From the NCBI GenBank assembly GCA_947069175.1, contig CAMTDV010000027.1:40251369-40315368 (forward strand): a DNA stretch of 64,000 bases. The letters run 5' to 3'. Source of the stretch: Scalesia atractyloides. Lineage: Eukaryota > Streptophyta > Magnoliopsida > Asterales > Asteraceae. Below are positions 32,968 through 44,801 of the stretch, piece after piece; within the stretch, counting starts at the first letter, position 1; each line of letters starts with the position of its first letter. Both the position numbers and the translations under genes were made by a program. The notes below the pieces were generated by a model. The model saw only the letters and a program-made list of their open reading frames with translations, did no database searches and had not been told where the DNA came from.

Positions 32968-34045
32968 TGTTGGGAAAAGTGTGTTTCTTTGTATACTTTT
33001 GATTTTAAGGATTAAAAGAGCTTAAATGTAAAAAAGGAAGAAATTAATGACAAAAACCAGCATAAGTATAAAAGACAGGAAGACAACACACTATACCAAC
33101 CCTTTGAGGTTCACCCCAAGACAAAAAACAACGAGTCAGAAGTCTAGCACGGGGTCGTGCCTTGTCGACATGGGGTCGTGCACCTTCAAGATTCCAGATT
33201 AGAAGAAGACAAACAGAAGCAGACAAGACACACAGGGTCATGTCCCTTCGGACACGGGCAATGGTTAACTTCCAGATTTGCATATCAGGAATAGTACAAC
33301 AAGTACAATGGCCATGGGGCCGTGCCGTTGACACGCAGGACCGTGTAGTAGACTGATCTGACATACTCATTAAATGAAGATTCTAGATTAGAAGAAGAAA
33401 AACAGAAGCAGACAAGAGACACGGGGCCGTGTCCCCTCGGACACGGGTCGTGGTAACTTCAAGATTTTCATATCTAGGATAGTACATCAAGGACAATGGC
33501 CACGGGTCAGTGCCTTTGACACACTGGCTGTGTAGTAGACTGATCTGACATACTCATTAAATGAAGACAAAGAAGAAGGAAGACACGGGGCCGTGCCCAC
33601 AGGGGCCGTGTGAAGGGTCTGTTTCCAGCAATAAATAGGGGTGCTTGGTTTCATTCCAACTCATCCCTTGGCAAACCATTTCTGTCACACCCGCCACCAC
33701 TCCACCATCATCTTCCACCATAATCATTAGAGTTTAGAGTGTGTAGTAGTCTCGGGATCCAAGATTGATCATAAGGTCTTTGTTAAACGATGGTCATGCT
33801 TGGCTAATCTGTTACATCACTTGGTGAAGACAAAATAATTTATGTATTACTTTTGATTTCTAATTTTTGGTTAACTTTTCAATTTGGTTTGTATTAATGA
33901 CTTTAATAACTAGTTTTTTATATTGAAAGTGAATTTATCCTATCATTCCTTCATGTTTTGTTGATACACTCATTCATGTCTTTACGGTCTATATAAAGCG
34001 CGTTAACTGCCTGAAAGGGGGTTAGAAGGGTGGTTTAGGTAAGTT
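32968..34045 (+). mobile_element. Probable 5' LTR of element C (Athila/Tat-like)
   Basis: It starts TGTTGGGAAAAGTGTG. Within it lie repeated CACGGGGCCGTG words and a 187-bp tandem duplication (about 33187-33560). A TATA-like AATAAATAGG is at about 33630, and a leader-like region with CTTTGTTAAACGATGG follows. The GGTCGTG/GGGCCGTGCC words recur after the pol gene of C at 55190-55225, supporting one family. The right end and PBS are not certain. Confidence 0.4.
33187..33560 (+). repeat. 187-bp tandem duplication in the LTR of C
   Basis: GTAGTAGACTGATCTGACAT occurs at 33345 and 33532; the upstream AGATTAGAAGAAGA, GGACACGGG and CAATGGCCA blocks also recur 187 bp apart. Confidence 0.8.
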
Positions 34046-34063
34046 CTTCCTTTTAAGTACTAA

Positions 34064-34203
34064 TGTTGGGAAAAGTGCGTCTCTTTGACATGGGGCCATG
34101 TAAATCTTTTGTTTCCATATTTTTTTTGTTTTTGAGAGTTGTGATCTTCTGGGTACTATCCAAACAATGGATTACTATATGGAAGATTACTACTACTATG
34201 ATG
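34064..34203 (+). pseudogene. Start of the internal region of element C, interrupted by solo LTR E
   Basis: The sequence shortly before E encodes a Tyr-rich, then Asp-rich stretch (EDYYYYDD in one frame) that resumes after E at 36027. A second copy of the LTR-start phrase GTACTAATGTTGGGAAAAGTG (first at 32961) stands at its left edge. Confidence 0.35.
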
Positions 34204-36026
34204 TGTCACACCCTAACCGATGGCGGAAACATCGGAGTGAGACAAAATAGATTGCTCAAGGCATCATTACACTATTTACGACAATATTTATATCAAACCA
34301 ATTTCATTACATAACAAGATTGTAGATTACAACAAGGAAGTCAAATACAATAAGTTCAACAACATAAATCCTAACTTTCTAGATGTGTTTCTACGTCGTC
34401 CCTACTAAGTTCATCATGATCAACATCCTTAACCTGCAACATGTTAAAAGTATAGTTCAATACAAAAAGTATTGGCGAGTACACAAGTTTGATATAGCAT
34501 AAGTATGAAAAGATTTAAACAAATCCACATGTTAAGCTAGCATACTAGATTAATGTAAACATGGCATGCGATTTATAAGTCAATCCTCGCGTGTCACAGC
34601 AAAATAGAATAAACTTAACATGACCTCAAGAATACGGGCGGTGCGTTACTCCTGTAGCGCTACACATGTTAAATGGGAGTCTCGTACATAGTTAATGACA
34701 AATAGTATCACATAAGAATGTTCCAAGTATACAAATCATGTATCTCGTAACTATATCATGTATGATGGATTGTTTGTGTGATTGCATAAAAGTATAAGTG
34801 TGATTGCGTGTATTTTGATAGAATAACATGTTGCACCCAAAGGTGTAAAGCGTAAAAAGGGTGTTCGAGTGTACTCACGGTTTTGCAAGTTTCTAATTGG
34901 TATTTCTGTAAGGTGTTGGGGGAGTTTGGAGGATGAAGCACCAAGTTATCCTATATGAGGAAAACATAGATTAGTAAGTATTAGAATGATGACGGAGGAT
35001 TAGGAAATTTAAATACACTAAAGTATGCTTACGAGAAAATAATCAACTAGATTTAATACTCGTTCTTGACACTATAATACCCGTTCGGGTTGATGTGTTT
35101 TCATGGGTTAGGATGCCCATTAGAATCGTAACGAGAGATTAAGTACTTAGGTGATGTAACCTAGTACCATGATGGACAATCATTCGATTATCATCAAGGG
35201 TTCGGTTGGTGGATATATATACATATATTATACAGTGTATTTAATAAGTAGATCATAAAAATCATGGAAGTTCATAGAAGTCATGCATGGAGGTAGGAGG
35301 ATAACCTTCCTTTAACCTCTTTCAAGAACAAGCTTGGAAGGATACAACACTTGTGGGTTGAAACCCTATTAAAACGAAAAGCTCTTAAATTTGAGACCTT
35401 AAATATGGTGATGTTCCAAGTTGGTTTTACATGGAAAACCTGTGGAAACATTCCTAGAAGTGATTCAAGTGTTAAGAAAGGAAGAAAAATCAAAGAAGGG
35501 AGGTAAAGGTGAGTTAGAAGTCACTTTTGAAAGTCTTGAACTTTCAGATGGAGAGAAAGCTTTAGAGAGAAGAAGAGAAGTGTTTTAGGTGTGAAATGAG
35601 AGTGGGAGGAGGTGGGTATTTATAGTTGAGATTAGAGGGGTTGTTGGTTGAGTGCATTTAATGTAGAAAACACAAATTGGACCAATCCATGGGCTAGAAA
35701 CCACTTTCTCCGGATTATGCCATTTTTAGTCCTTGAACTTAGTTTGTCTTTCATTTCAGGCTATAACTTTTCATTTTTGCATGTATAACGCATATAAGTA
35801 AGATTTGAGTATCATGTGTGAATATATGAGTCTTTGCACGTGTAACAAGTATCGGTTTAAACGATTGAATGAATGTAAGACATGTATATATAACACGTAT
35901 GAGTTTTTATTACGACTAAAGTCTCGGATTACAAAATTGGGAAAAGAAATACGAATACAATTTTCCATAAATAGAAATACGATTATACTTTTAATTAAGG
36001 AAAGTACGAAAAAATGAGGCGTTACA
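34204..36026 (-). mobile_element. Solo LTR E, minus orientation
   Basis: On the minus strand it runs from TGTAACGCCTCATTTTTTCG to ...GGTTAGGGTGTGACA, 1,823 bp with TG/CA ends. A TATA-like CTATAAATACCCAC lies at about 35626-35610. Flanking 5-mers TGATG (34199-34203) and CGATG (36027-36031) differ at one base and fit a decayed TSD. There is no coding sequence and no second LTR, so it is a solo LTR left by LTR-LTR recombination. Confidence 0.75.
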
Positions 36027-36468
36027 CGATGATGGTGATTTATGAGGAACCGTATTGTACCAAATGCGGTGAATCCCATTCGGTACAAAATTTTTACCTT
36101 TTTCGACCATCAACCTCATATACAACATATGAGGAACCATGATTTGAGCTTCCAAAATACATCTTTGATGGGACACTCTAGCGTTTGAAACGTATGAGAC
36201 ACCACCTACAATAGTACCTGAGGCAGAAAGCCTTATACAAAGTCTCAAGAACCTAGAATTCTTGATCAAGCAATCTTGTGCAAAAGAAGAGGCTATTCGT
36301 ACCAAGGAGGTAATCATAGAAGAGGTAAAACCTCAAGAGCTAACAAAGGAGGAACCACTTGAAGAAAAACCAACACATGAAGATGAAAAACCTGAACTAA
36401 GCAATTCAAAAGGTAAGTTCTCAAAGGTAAATTATGAAGAGGGACAAAGTGACCTCTTAGAAATATAT
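36027..36468 (+). pseudogene. gag-region fragment of element C between E and B
   Basis: One frame reads EPYCTKCGESHSVQNF, a zinc-knuckle-like C-x2-C-x3-H with the last Cys replaced by Phe. Further on (36262-36468) a Glu/Lys-rich frame reads EEVKPQELTKEEPLEEKP and stops being readable at the LTR of B. The style matches the C-terminal part of Athila/Tat gag proteins. Frameshifts separate the pieces. Confidence 0.45.
36464..36468. other. TSD (TATAT) left of element B
   Basis: TATAT precedes the 5' LTR and recurs at 47448-47452 after the 3' LTR. Confidence 0.85.
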
Positions 36469-39116
36469 TGTAACATCCGTCGAAAAACGGGTTTTCAAAA
36501 CCCGCTTCGTTTATTTAACGAATATCAAGTTATAAAATTTTGTTGCGTATTTATGATTAATTTTAATTTTAAACAATACATAATTAATAAACAATCTAGG
36601 ATTTAAAAACAAAAATTGTTAAAAAGTAAAATAAGAAAATTAAAAATAAAATAAGGCTGCCGAGATTCGAACCCGGGTCAGCCGGGTCAACCTAACAACT
36701 TAACTCACACACATCCAACCACTCCGCCACTTGTGTTATTTGATAACATATCGAAACAATTAATTCAAATAACAAAACACAGAAATCAAATCCAGTCAAT
36801 GACGCGCCCATTTCGCAGTCGCGGGAAATCCCGACAACTTCGCCAATAATTGACGGTTTCTATCGATTTAACGGAAGAATTAATCTTAACATTGGTTATA
36901 ACCGATGTCTAAACCCGCGACACCAGTCGTAACCGCCTGAAAACAGCTGACCATGAATCGAGACTAAAATCAGACCCAATTCATCTCGATTCTTCCCTAT
37001 AAATACACCCACAAGTCTCTGGTAGTCTTTTCGCTCAAAATCGCACCATTTCTCGAAGCAATTTCACTCGCCGGAAATATTCTGCCATCACCGGACTTTC
37101 GCCGGAAAACCGAAACTCACCTCAAAACGGTAAATACCTCGACTCTTTATGTTTCAATCCGTTGTTAGACTGTTACTAACTTCAAACCCACAATCAGAAT
37201 CAATCCCAGACGACATAGCCGGAATATTCAGCTCTCACCGGAAAACTTCTGGAATTTCCAATCTCACGCTGTGAATCGGTATGAACATTCAAAACTTCAG
37301 TTAATCCTTGTTTAGTACCCCACTTTCATAACTAATCAAACAAAAATGTTAATTGATTCAATCAGAAGGAATACACAAATCAGAGCTGACGTTCATTGCC
37401 GGAATTCTGAGGAAATACAGTTGATCGGTACATTCGATTTCCTGAACTCATTTTATTCATCACATTTCAACCAGTAATATGTTCGATGAACGACTCGATC
37501 AAGAACAGATGAATAATCGTCGACTGAGTCTTTGAGCGAAGAAGACGAAGTCGACGATGTTTAATAAGATTAATTAAAATCAGTTTAATAAACGGGTTAG
37601 AGACACAGTCCAGCGGTGGACTGTGTGCAAACAATAAACACACGTCTCGAGTTCGATCCCTGCCCCAAAACCTCACTCTCTTAAATAAAAATGCTCTTTT
37701 TAACCGAACCGGGATAACTCACAGAATCATGTTAAGTACAATAAAAACCAGAATATTAACCAGGTTAGACACACAGTCCAGCGGTGGACTGTGTGCAACA
37801 CTAACTCACACGTCCCGGGTTCGAGACTGGTTGACGGCACCGGTTCAATACAATTAAAATCCTTTTTAAAAATAAATGATTTCTGGAATAAATCTAAATA
37901 GTATATAAGTATAATTAAAAACATAAATATTTCGGGTTAGACACGTAGCTCAGTTGGTAGAGCTGCGTTCACGCGTACGGGAGGTCACGGGTTCGAGTCT
38001 CCCCCAGCGCACACATACAAATGACCGAACCGGTCAACGGTCAACAGTAATGGTCAACGGTCAACGGTCAAGTCAAAAAGTCAACATTTTTTATTTTTTT
38101 TATATTTATTTAATTTAAAAATCAATTAAAAATACTTAAAAAATAATGTTTTTAAAGTTAGAAAATAGCCTTAAACTCACAAAAATATATCCAAAAATCC
38201 TATTAAAATTGTTAATAAAATCCACTTATTTACCGTACCTTTTCGTTATTAATTAGGTTAGTTATCTCTCGTCGATCAATCGTCTAAACTCGTGCGCATT
38301 CAACATCTTCAAACAAACGCACCCAAGGTGAGTGAATCTCTACCAATTCCCCGTTTTAATCACATTTTGGGGTGTATCATGTGTCGCTATTATTTATTTA
38401 AATTAAACACTTGTGCATTCATAATATTCATGATCAAATGTGTTGCCAATATATATCTATTGTTTGTGTGGTTAATGTTTAGATTAAAGTTATCATTTTC
38501 AGTACATACATTGTCATAGGCCGCCGCTCCCCATTACCTATGAGCGTGAGCTGTTCCCCATTACCTATGAGCGTGAACGAGGCATTGCAAACATAAGACC
38601 GGCTCCGTTTGATTGAGCCTTGATCTCACATACATCATCATAGGCCGTCCGTTCCCCATTACCTATGAGCGTGAACGAGACGTTGCCAACATATACATTG
38701 TCATTCATATCATATACTCATGCAAGGTGTTTGTGATTGTTTGTTTACATACGTTTGTTCATATATGATTATTGCACAATTTTTCCATATTAATTACAAC
38801 AAGGAATCAATAACAAATGTTTTTAACAAGGTTCACTCGCCAACTTTTGTTGACCCAAAATTTCCCATTTTTACACATGATACAGGTGATCAAGTTGAAG
38901 CAAGAAACATATAGGGCGGCCTAGAAGAATAAACCAGTTTAGATTTTGGATTGTTTTAGTTAATTTTTCCTTTCCTAGTATTGTATGAATTTGACTTGAA
39001 ACTTTGAGATGTAATTTGATTTTAATAAATATGAAACATATTAGTAAACATCATGAGCTTTGGTGATAACCCAATTATGCCCCGACTCTTATTCCGCTGC
39101 GGGTCGGGGTGTGACA
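36469..39116 (+). mobile_element. 5' LTR of element B
   Basis: It runs from TGTAACATCCGTCG to GGGTCGGGGTGTGACA. A TATA box TATAAATA is at 36998-37005. It carries the antisense tRNA-like unit (36655-36730), the SINE-like triplet (TTAG starts at 37597, 37765 and 37937) and seven GTCAA words at 38031-38085. Confidence 0.9.
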
Positions 39117-39119
39117 GAT

Positions 39120-39132
39120 TGGTATCAGAGCC
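39120..39132 (+). other. Primer-binding site of element B
   Basis: TGGTATCAGAGCC, complementary to initiator Met tRNA, three bases after the LTR. Confidence 0.85.
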
Positions 39133-39273
39133 ATGACTATGGGGATATAGGATAGGTTATTAGACCCTTAGAGCCTATATTATAGTTGATTAGAATTTTT
39201 AAATTGTTTGTGTGTTACATGAAAAATTCATGATGTTTATATGCTTTATGTTTATTATTACATTCAATGTTAT

Positions 39274-39619
39274 GCAAGCATGTTCATAAATACATACTAT
39301 TATACAATGCTTATCATGAATCATATTCTCATAACATATCATATCCATGGGAGCACACACCTCACAGTTCATATGATTTTTACAATGATTTTCGTATTTT
39401 CAAATCACATCAAAGTGAGTTCTCATGACGGGCATGTAGTAACTGCAAGCATGTTCATAAGTACATATTATTATATAATACCTATCATGAATTATATTCT
39501 CATAACATATCATATCCATGAGAGCACACACCACATCATTTCCATGATTGTTTTTGCAATGATTTTTGTATTTTCAAATCACATCAAAGTGAGTTCTTGT
39601 GACGGGCATGTAGTAACTG
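39274..39619 (+). repeat. Tandem ~172-bp duplication in the leader of B with unlike halves
   Basis: Unit 1 (39274-39445) and unit 2 (39446-39619) both run from CAAGCATGTTCATAA to GGGCATGTAGTAACTG. Unit 2 and the following sequence are almost identical to element A (21617 onward), whereas unit 1 differs at many sites (ATACATACTATTATACAATG against GTACATATTATTATATAATA). A has a single unit. The junction shares only TG. Confidence 0.85.
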
Positions 39620-40098
39620 GAAGGGTACAAGTACCGGTAGTCGGAACGTCCTGTCTAGGCTTGGCATTCGTATAAATCCAAAATAAAGGACCAGTTTGCC
39701 TACCTGGGGACTAACGATGAGAGTACGAAGGACCTATTAGGCCAAAGCATGCTATACCAAACGTCGTGTGAACTAACACCACTTTGAGTTGTCATTGTGT
39801 CTACACCTGGACACCCTCCGACCATACATCTCGAAAACATATTTCATGGTTTTCATTCGGGTGATGCGAGTGTTGAACCGCCAATACAATGTGAATCCTA
39901 CTAAGCCAATAGTCATGGGGGCCCACATGACTATACAGGCGATGGTATGGGGGACATTGGAGGCCCAAACATGAGCAAACCCAAGACATCCTATGGATGT
40001 AGTGCATTATTGATGATTATGTTATTTTATTATTTTAAACGACACATGACACCTAAACACTCCTTATACTCATCATCTTCCTATGTATATTCCTGTAG

Positions 40099-43000
40099 AT
40101 GTCGGCTAGGCAGCTACGTGGAGGACGAAAGTTAGGAAGGTCAAACGTACGCTTGGCCACTCAAATTGCAAAACAAATGGCCGCGGTGCTTCCTGATATT
40201 GTAATACAAGTCCAACGAGCTCTCACCGCGAATCCTATCAACCCACCCAATCAAGAGGATCAAAACATCGACAACCCTCCCTCCAAGAAGTGCTCCTACA
40301 AACACTTCAAGTCTTGCGATCCCCCAAAGTATGAAGGGACCAAAGGTGTCACCGCTCTCCTCCACTAGTTTGAGGAAATGGAAAACTCCTTCCTAAATTG
40401 CGATTGTCCCAAGGATCGCAAGGTACGTTACGCAACCGGGAGATTATTTGGGGTAGCCCTGACCTGGTGGAACACCGAGAAGGGTAAGAGAGGAGTTGAA
40501 GACGCTATGGCCTTAACGTGGGAAAAGTTAAGGGAAATAATGACAAAACGTTTCTGCCCAAGAAGCGAACTCAAGAAGTTGGAAGACGAATTCCACTCGC
40601 TGAAGCAAAAGGAAGGAGACCATACTTCCTACAACAAAAGATTTCTTGAGCTGAACCAGATGGTTCCTAACTTGTTCACCCCAGTATACCGCTTGGTTGA
40701 ACACTATATTCGAGGCCTCCCCTCGAAGATTCAAGACTCAGTCCTCAGCACTTCGCCTGCAACTCTCGAAGCTGCTATGGAATTAGCCACCGAACTTACC
40801 GAGAACCGCATCAGAAACGGTAAATTCAAGGAGGAGAAAACGAAAGCCCCCGTTGAGGGCCAAACTTCAAACCATTCCACATCCTCCTCAAAGTTTTCTA
40901 ACAAGAGGAAACAAAATACTAGAAACTTTGTTGTTACCCAAACCAATTTCCCTATCCCTGCTGCACCCATCACTCAAGTTGCCCCTTCACCCGCACCATA
41001 CAAAAGGTCATACTCCGGCCCCTACCCAAAATGCACCCGTTGCCAATACCATCACTCTCCCGAACACCCCTATCAATATTGCACCAGCTGTGGCCGTGCA
41101 GGTCACACTATCCAAACTTGCCGCTCACTGCAGCGACTGAACCGCAACCAACCCACAACCCAAACCCACCATCAAATAATGGGTCACGCCCAACAACCCC
41201 TACTACTACCACCTACACAACATAGGGCCCAAACCTACTACCAACCCAACTACCCCATGATGCAACCCATGCGGGCTTGCTACAATTGTGGAGACCCAAA
41301 CCACTTTAGAAAAACTTGTCCACGCTTGGTGAACATCATACATGCTCAAGCTCAAGCAAATCCGGTGAACCAAGCTAACCAAGCTCCTCCACCTGCTAGA
41401 GGAAGAGCTTTTAACATCAACGTCAACCAAGCTAGGGCCGACAACAACGTGGTTAACAGTACGTTTCTCATCAATGGTAGTTATGCATCCGTGTTATTTG
41501 ATACTGGCGCGGATAAGAGTTTTTGTGTCCTTAGAATTTGAACCCATCCTCAACCAAACTCGTGATAAACTTATGGAATCCATAACGGTGGAAGTTGCTG
41601 ACGGAAAACCGGTCTCATTAAACTCCATTATCCGAAACTGTACTCTCACTCTAAATGATCACGATTTCCCAGTTGACCTCATTCCTATGAAGTTAGGAAG
41701 TTTCGACATTATAATTGGTATGGACTGGCTCAGCCAACATCATGCTGAAGTGGTATGCCGCGAAAAGTTCATTCGCATTCCTCTTGCAGACGGTCAAACC
41801 CTACGAATCTTTGGAGAAACCCCTTCGAAAGGACTCAAACTGATGTCCTGTCTTCAAGCCCGAAAATATCTCCGCAAGAATTACGTAGCATTTCTAACCC
41901 GCGTTGTCTAGAAGGGAAATAAGGAGAAGAAACTCGAAGATATACATGTAGTGAAAGAATTCCCGCAAGTCTTCCCCGACGACACCTCAGGACTTCCTCC
42001 CAAGAGAGAAGTCGAATTCCGCATTGATCTTATACCTGGCGCTACACCCGTCGCGAAATCTCCTTATAGGTTAGCCCCATCCGAAATGCAAGAGCTGGCC
42101 AGTCAATTACAAGAATTGACCGACAAAGGATTCATACGTCCTAGCTCATCGACTTGGGGTGCACCTGTTCTGTTTGTGAAGAAGAAAGATGGAATGTTTC
42201 GCATGTGTATCGATTACAGAGAACTCAACAAATTAACGGTCAAGAACCGCTATCCATTACCTCGCATCGATGATCTTCTAGACCAACTCCAGGGTGCCAC
42301 ATGTTTTTCAAAGATCGACCTTCGTTCTGGCTATCATCAACTCAGAGTACATGAAGAAGACGTCCCAAAGACCGCCTTCCGAACTCGTTATGGTCACTAT
42401 GAATTCATGGTCATGCCATTTGGTCTAACCAACGCTCCAGCTGTCTTCATGGATCTAATGAACAGAGTTTGCAAACCCTATCTCGATCGTTTTGTTATAG
42501 TCTTCATCGACGACATTCTCATTTACTCGAAGTCCAAAACTGATCATGAACGACATCTTCGACTCATCCTCACGCTCTTAAGAACCGAAAAGCTCTACGC
42601 TAAGTTCTCCAAATGCGAATTCTGGTTAAAAGAAGTACAATTCCTTGGACATGTCGTCAATGACAAGGGAATACATGTCGACCCCTCAAAGATTAAAGCA
42701 GTGCAAGAATGGCAAGCGCCACGTACACCAACCGAAGTAAGATCATTCCTTGGTTTGGCTGGTTACTATCGCCGTTTCATTTCAAATTTCTCTCGTATTG
42801 CTGTACCACTCACGGCTTTGACACATAAAGGAAAACCCTTCATATGGGGACCTAAGCAAGAAGAAGCCTTCCAAACCCTTAAGTAAAAGCTTTGTGACGC
42901 ACCTATCCTCACACTCCCCGAAGGTTGCGATGACTTTGTAGTATATTGCGACGCATCAGGGCAGGGACTGTGTATTAATGCAAAGGGGAAAAGTGATAGC

Positions 43001-44767
43001 CTATGCTTCTAGGTAACTCAAAACTCATGAGAAGAACTACACCACTCACGACCTAGAACTTGGAGCCGTTGTGTTCTCTCTTAAGATATGGAGACATTAC
43101 CTCTATGGTACCAAGTGTGAAATATACACTGACCACAAGAGCCTCCAACATATCTGTAACCAAAAGGAGTTGAATATGACGCAACGAAGATGGGTCGAAC
43201 TTCTTAATGACTACGACTGTGAAATTCGTTATCATCCTGGCAAGGCAAATGTGGTGGCCGAGGCACTCAGTCGAAAGGGTTATGCGAACTCCATTCGTCT
43301 TCTATGTTCGCAAATCATAACCGACATCAAAGATCAAATCCGAGAAGCTCAACATGCTTCTATAACAGAATACGACATACGCAATGAGCTATCTTGTGGA
43401 GCAGAACTTAAACTCGAAACAAAATCCGACGGTATCCTGTATTATCTAGAACGCATATGGATTCCCGATCACAATAACCTTCGCGATCTCCTTATGAAAG
43501 AGGCGCACAAAACACGATACTCTGTACACCCAGGAGCCGACAAGATGTATCAAGACCTTCGATACACCAACTGGTGGCCTGGCATGAAAAAGGATATTGC
43601 TGTTTTTGTTTCCAAGTGCCTTACCTGTTCTAAAGTAAAAGCTGAACATCAAAGACCCTCAGGACTTCTAGTCCAACCTGAAATACCTGTATGGAAGTGG
43701 GAAAACATAACCATGGACTTCATTACCGGGTTACCTCGCACTTCTGGTGGGTACGACACTATATGGGTAATCATTGATCGTCTTACAAAATCAGCTCACT
43801 TCATTCCGATTCGCGAGGACTTCAAGAATGAGAAGTTAGCTCGTATCTACATAAGCGAAATCGTAAGCCGTCATGGTGTACCGTTAAGCATTATTTCAGA
43901 TCGTGATGGTCGTTTCACTTCACGAACATGGCAAGCCGTACAAGCCGCTTTGGGTACACGATTAGACCTCAGTACCGCTTATCATCCTCAAACTGATGGA
44001 CAATTTGAACGCACCATTCAAACTCTTGAAGACATGCTTCGAGCATGTGTCATAGACTTCAAAGGGAATTGGGATGCTCATCTACCATTAGTTGAATTTT
44101 CGTACAACAACAACTACCATTCAAGTATCGGTATGGCACCTTTCGAAGCGTTATATGGTCGTAAGTGCCGATCACCAATATGTTGGCACGAAATTGGAGA
44201 AGCTCAAATCACCGGTCCGGAATTAATACAAGAAACAACAGACAAGATTCATCAAATTCGAAACAACCTTCTAGCGGCACAAAGTCGTCAAAAGAGTTAC
44301 GCAGACAAACGACGAAAGCCCTTGGAGTTTAACATTGGTGACCAAGTACTTTTAAAAGTATCACCGTGGAAGGGAGTGGTTCGTTTTGGCCAAAAAGGCA
44401 AGCTAGCACCACGCTACGTAGGTCCTTTCAAGATACTCGAAAGAGTAGGACCTGTAGCATACAAGCTTGACCTACCAGAAGAACTCAACAGAATTCATCC
44501 CACATTCCACGTATCAAACTTGAAGAAGTGCCTCGCCAATGAAAATCTCCATATTCCTCTAGAAGACATTCAAGTCGATGAATCTATGCATTTCATTGAA
44601 GACCAGTAGAAATTATGGACTTCGGAGAGAAACGTTTAAGACGAAGCCGCATTCCTTTTGTCAGGGTACGCTGGGAGTCGAAACGAGGACCTGAGTTTAC
44701 TTGGGAACGTGAAGACTCAATGCGCGAGAAATACCCACATCTTTTTCCTGTTACCAATACTACTTAA
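40099..44767 (+). pseudogene. gag-pol of element B, broken
   Basis: The start MSARQLRGG at 40099 is the intact version of the shifted start in A. Gag has FEEMEN and WEKLREIMTKRFCP, and zinc knuckle CYNCGDPNHFRKTC. Protease has LFDTGADKSF, then one extra T at about 41520 shifts the frame. RT has FIDDILIYSK. Integrase has HPGADK...CLTCSK, MDFITGLP, SDRDGRF and QFERT, followed by GPF. Lesions: TAG for Trp at 40366-40368; the extra T; TAG at 41909-41911; TAA at 42884-42886; a 5-nt loss near 42970 in RNase H; TAA at 43014-43016; one base lost near 44597 before the chromodomain, giving TAG at 44607-44609. RNase H also reads VAEALSR where A has VADALSR. The chromodomain would end at 44767. Confidence 0.9.
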
Positions 44768-44786
44768 ATTTCAGGACGAAATTTCT

Positions 44787-44801
44787 AAAAGTAGGGGATA
44801 C
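44787..44801 (+). other. Polypurine tract of element B
   Basis: AAAAGTAGGGGATAC just before the 3' LTR, identical to that of A. Confidence 0.75.

Noticed and set aside
33044..33370. 108-codon minus-strand frame
   Set aside because: It runs through the GGGCCGTG repeats of a probable LTR and matches no family I know.
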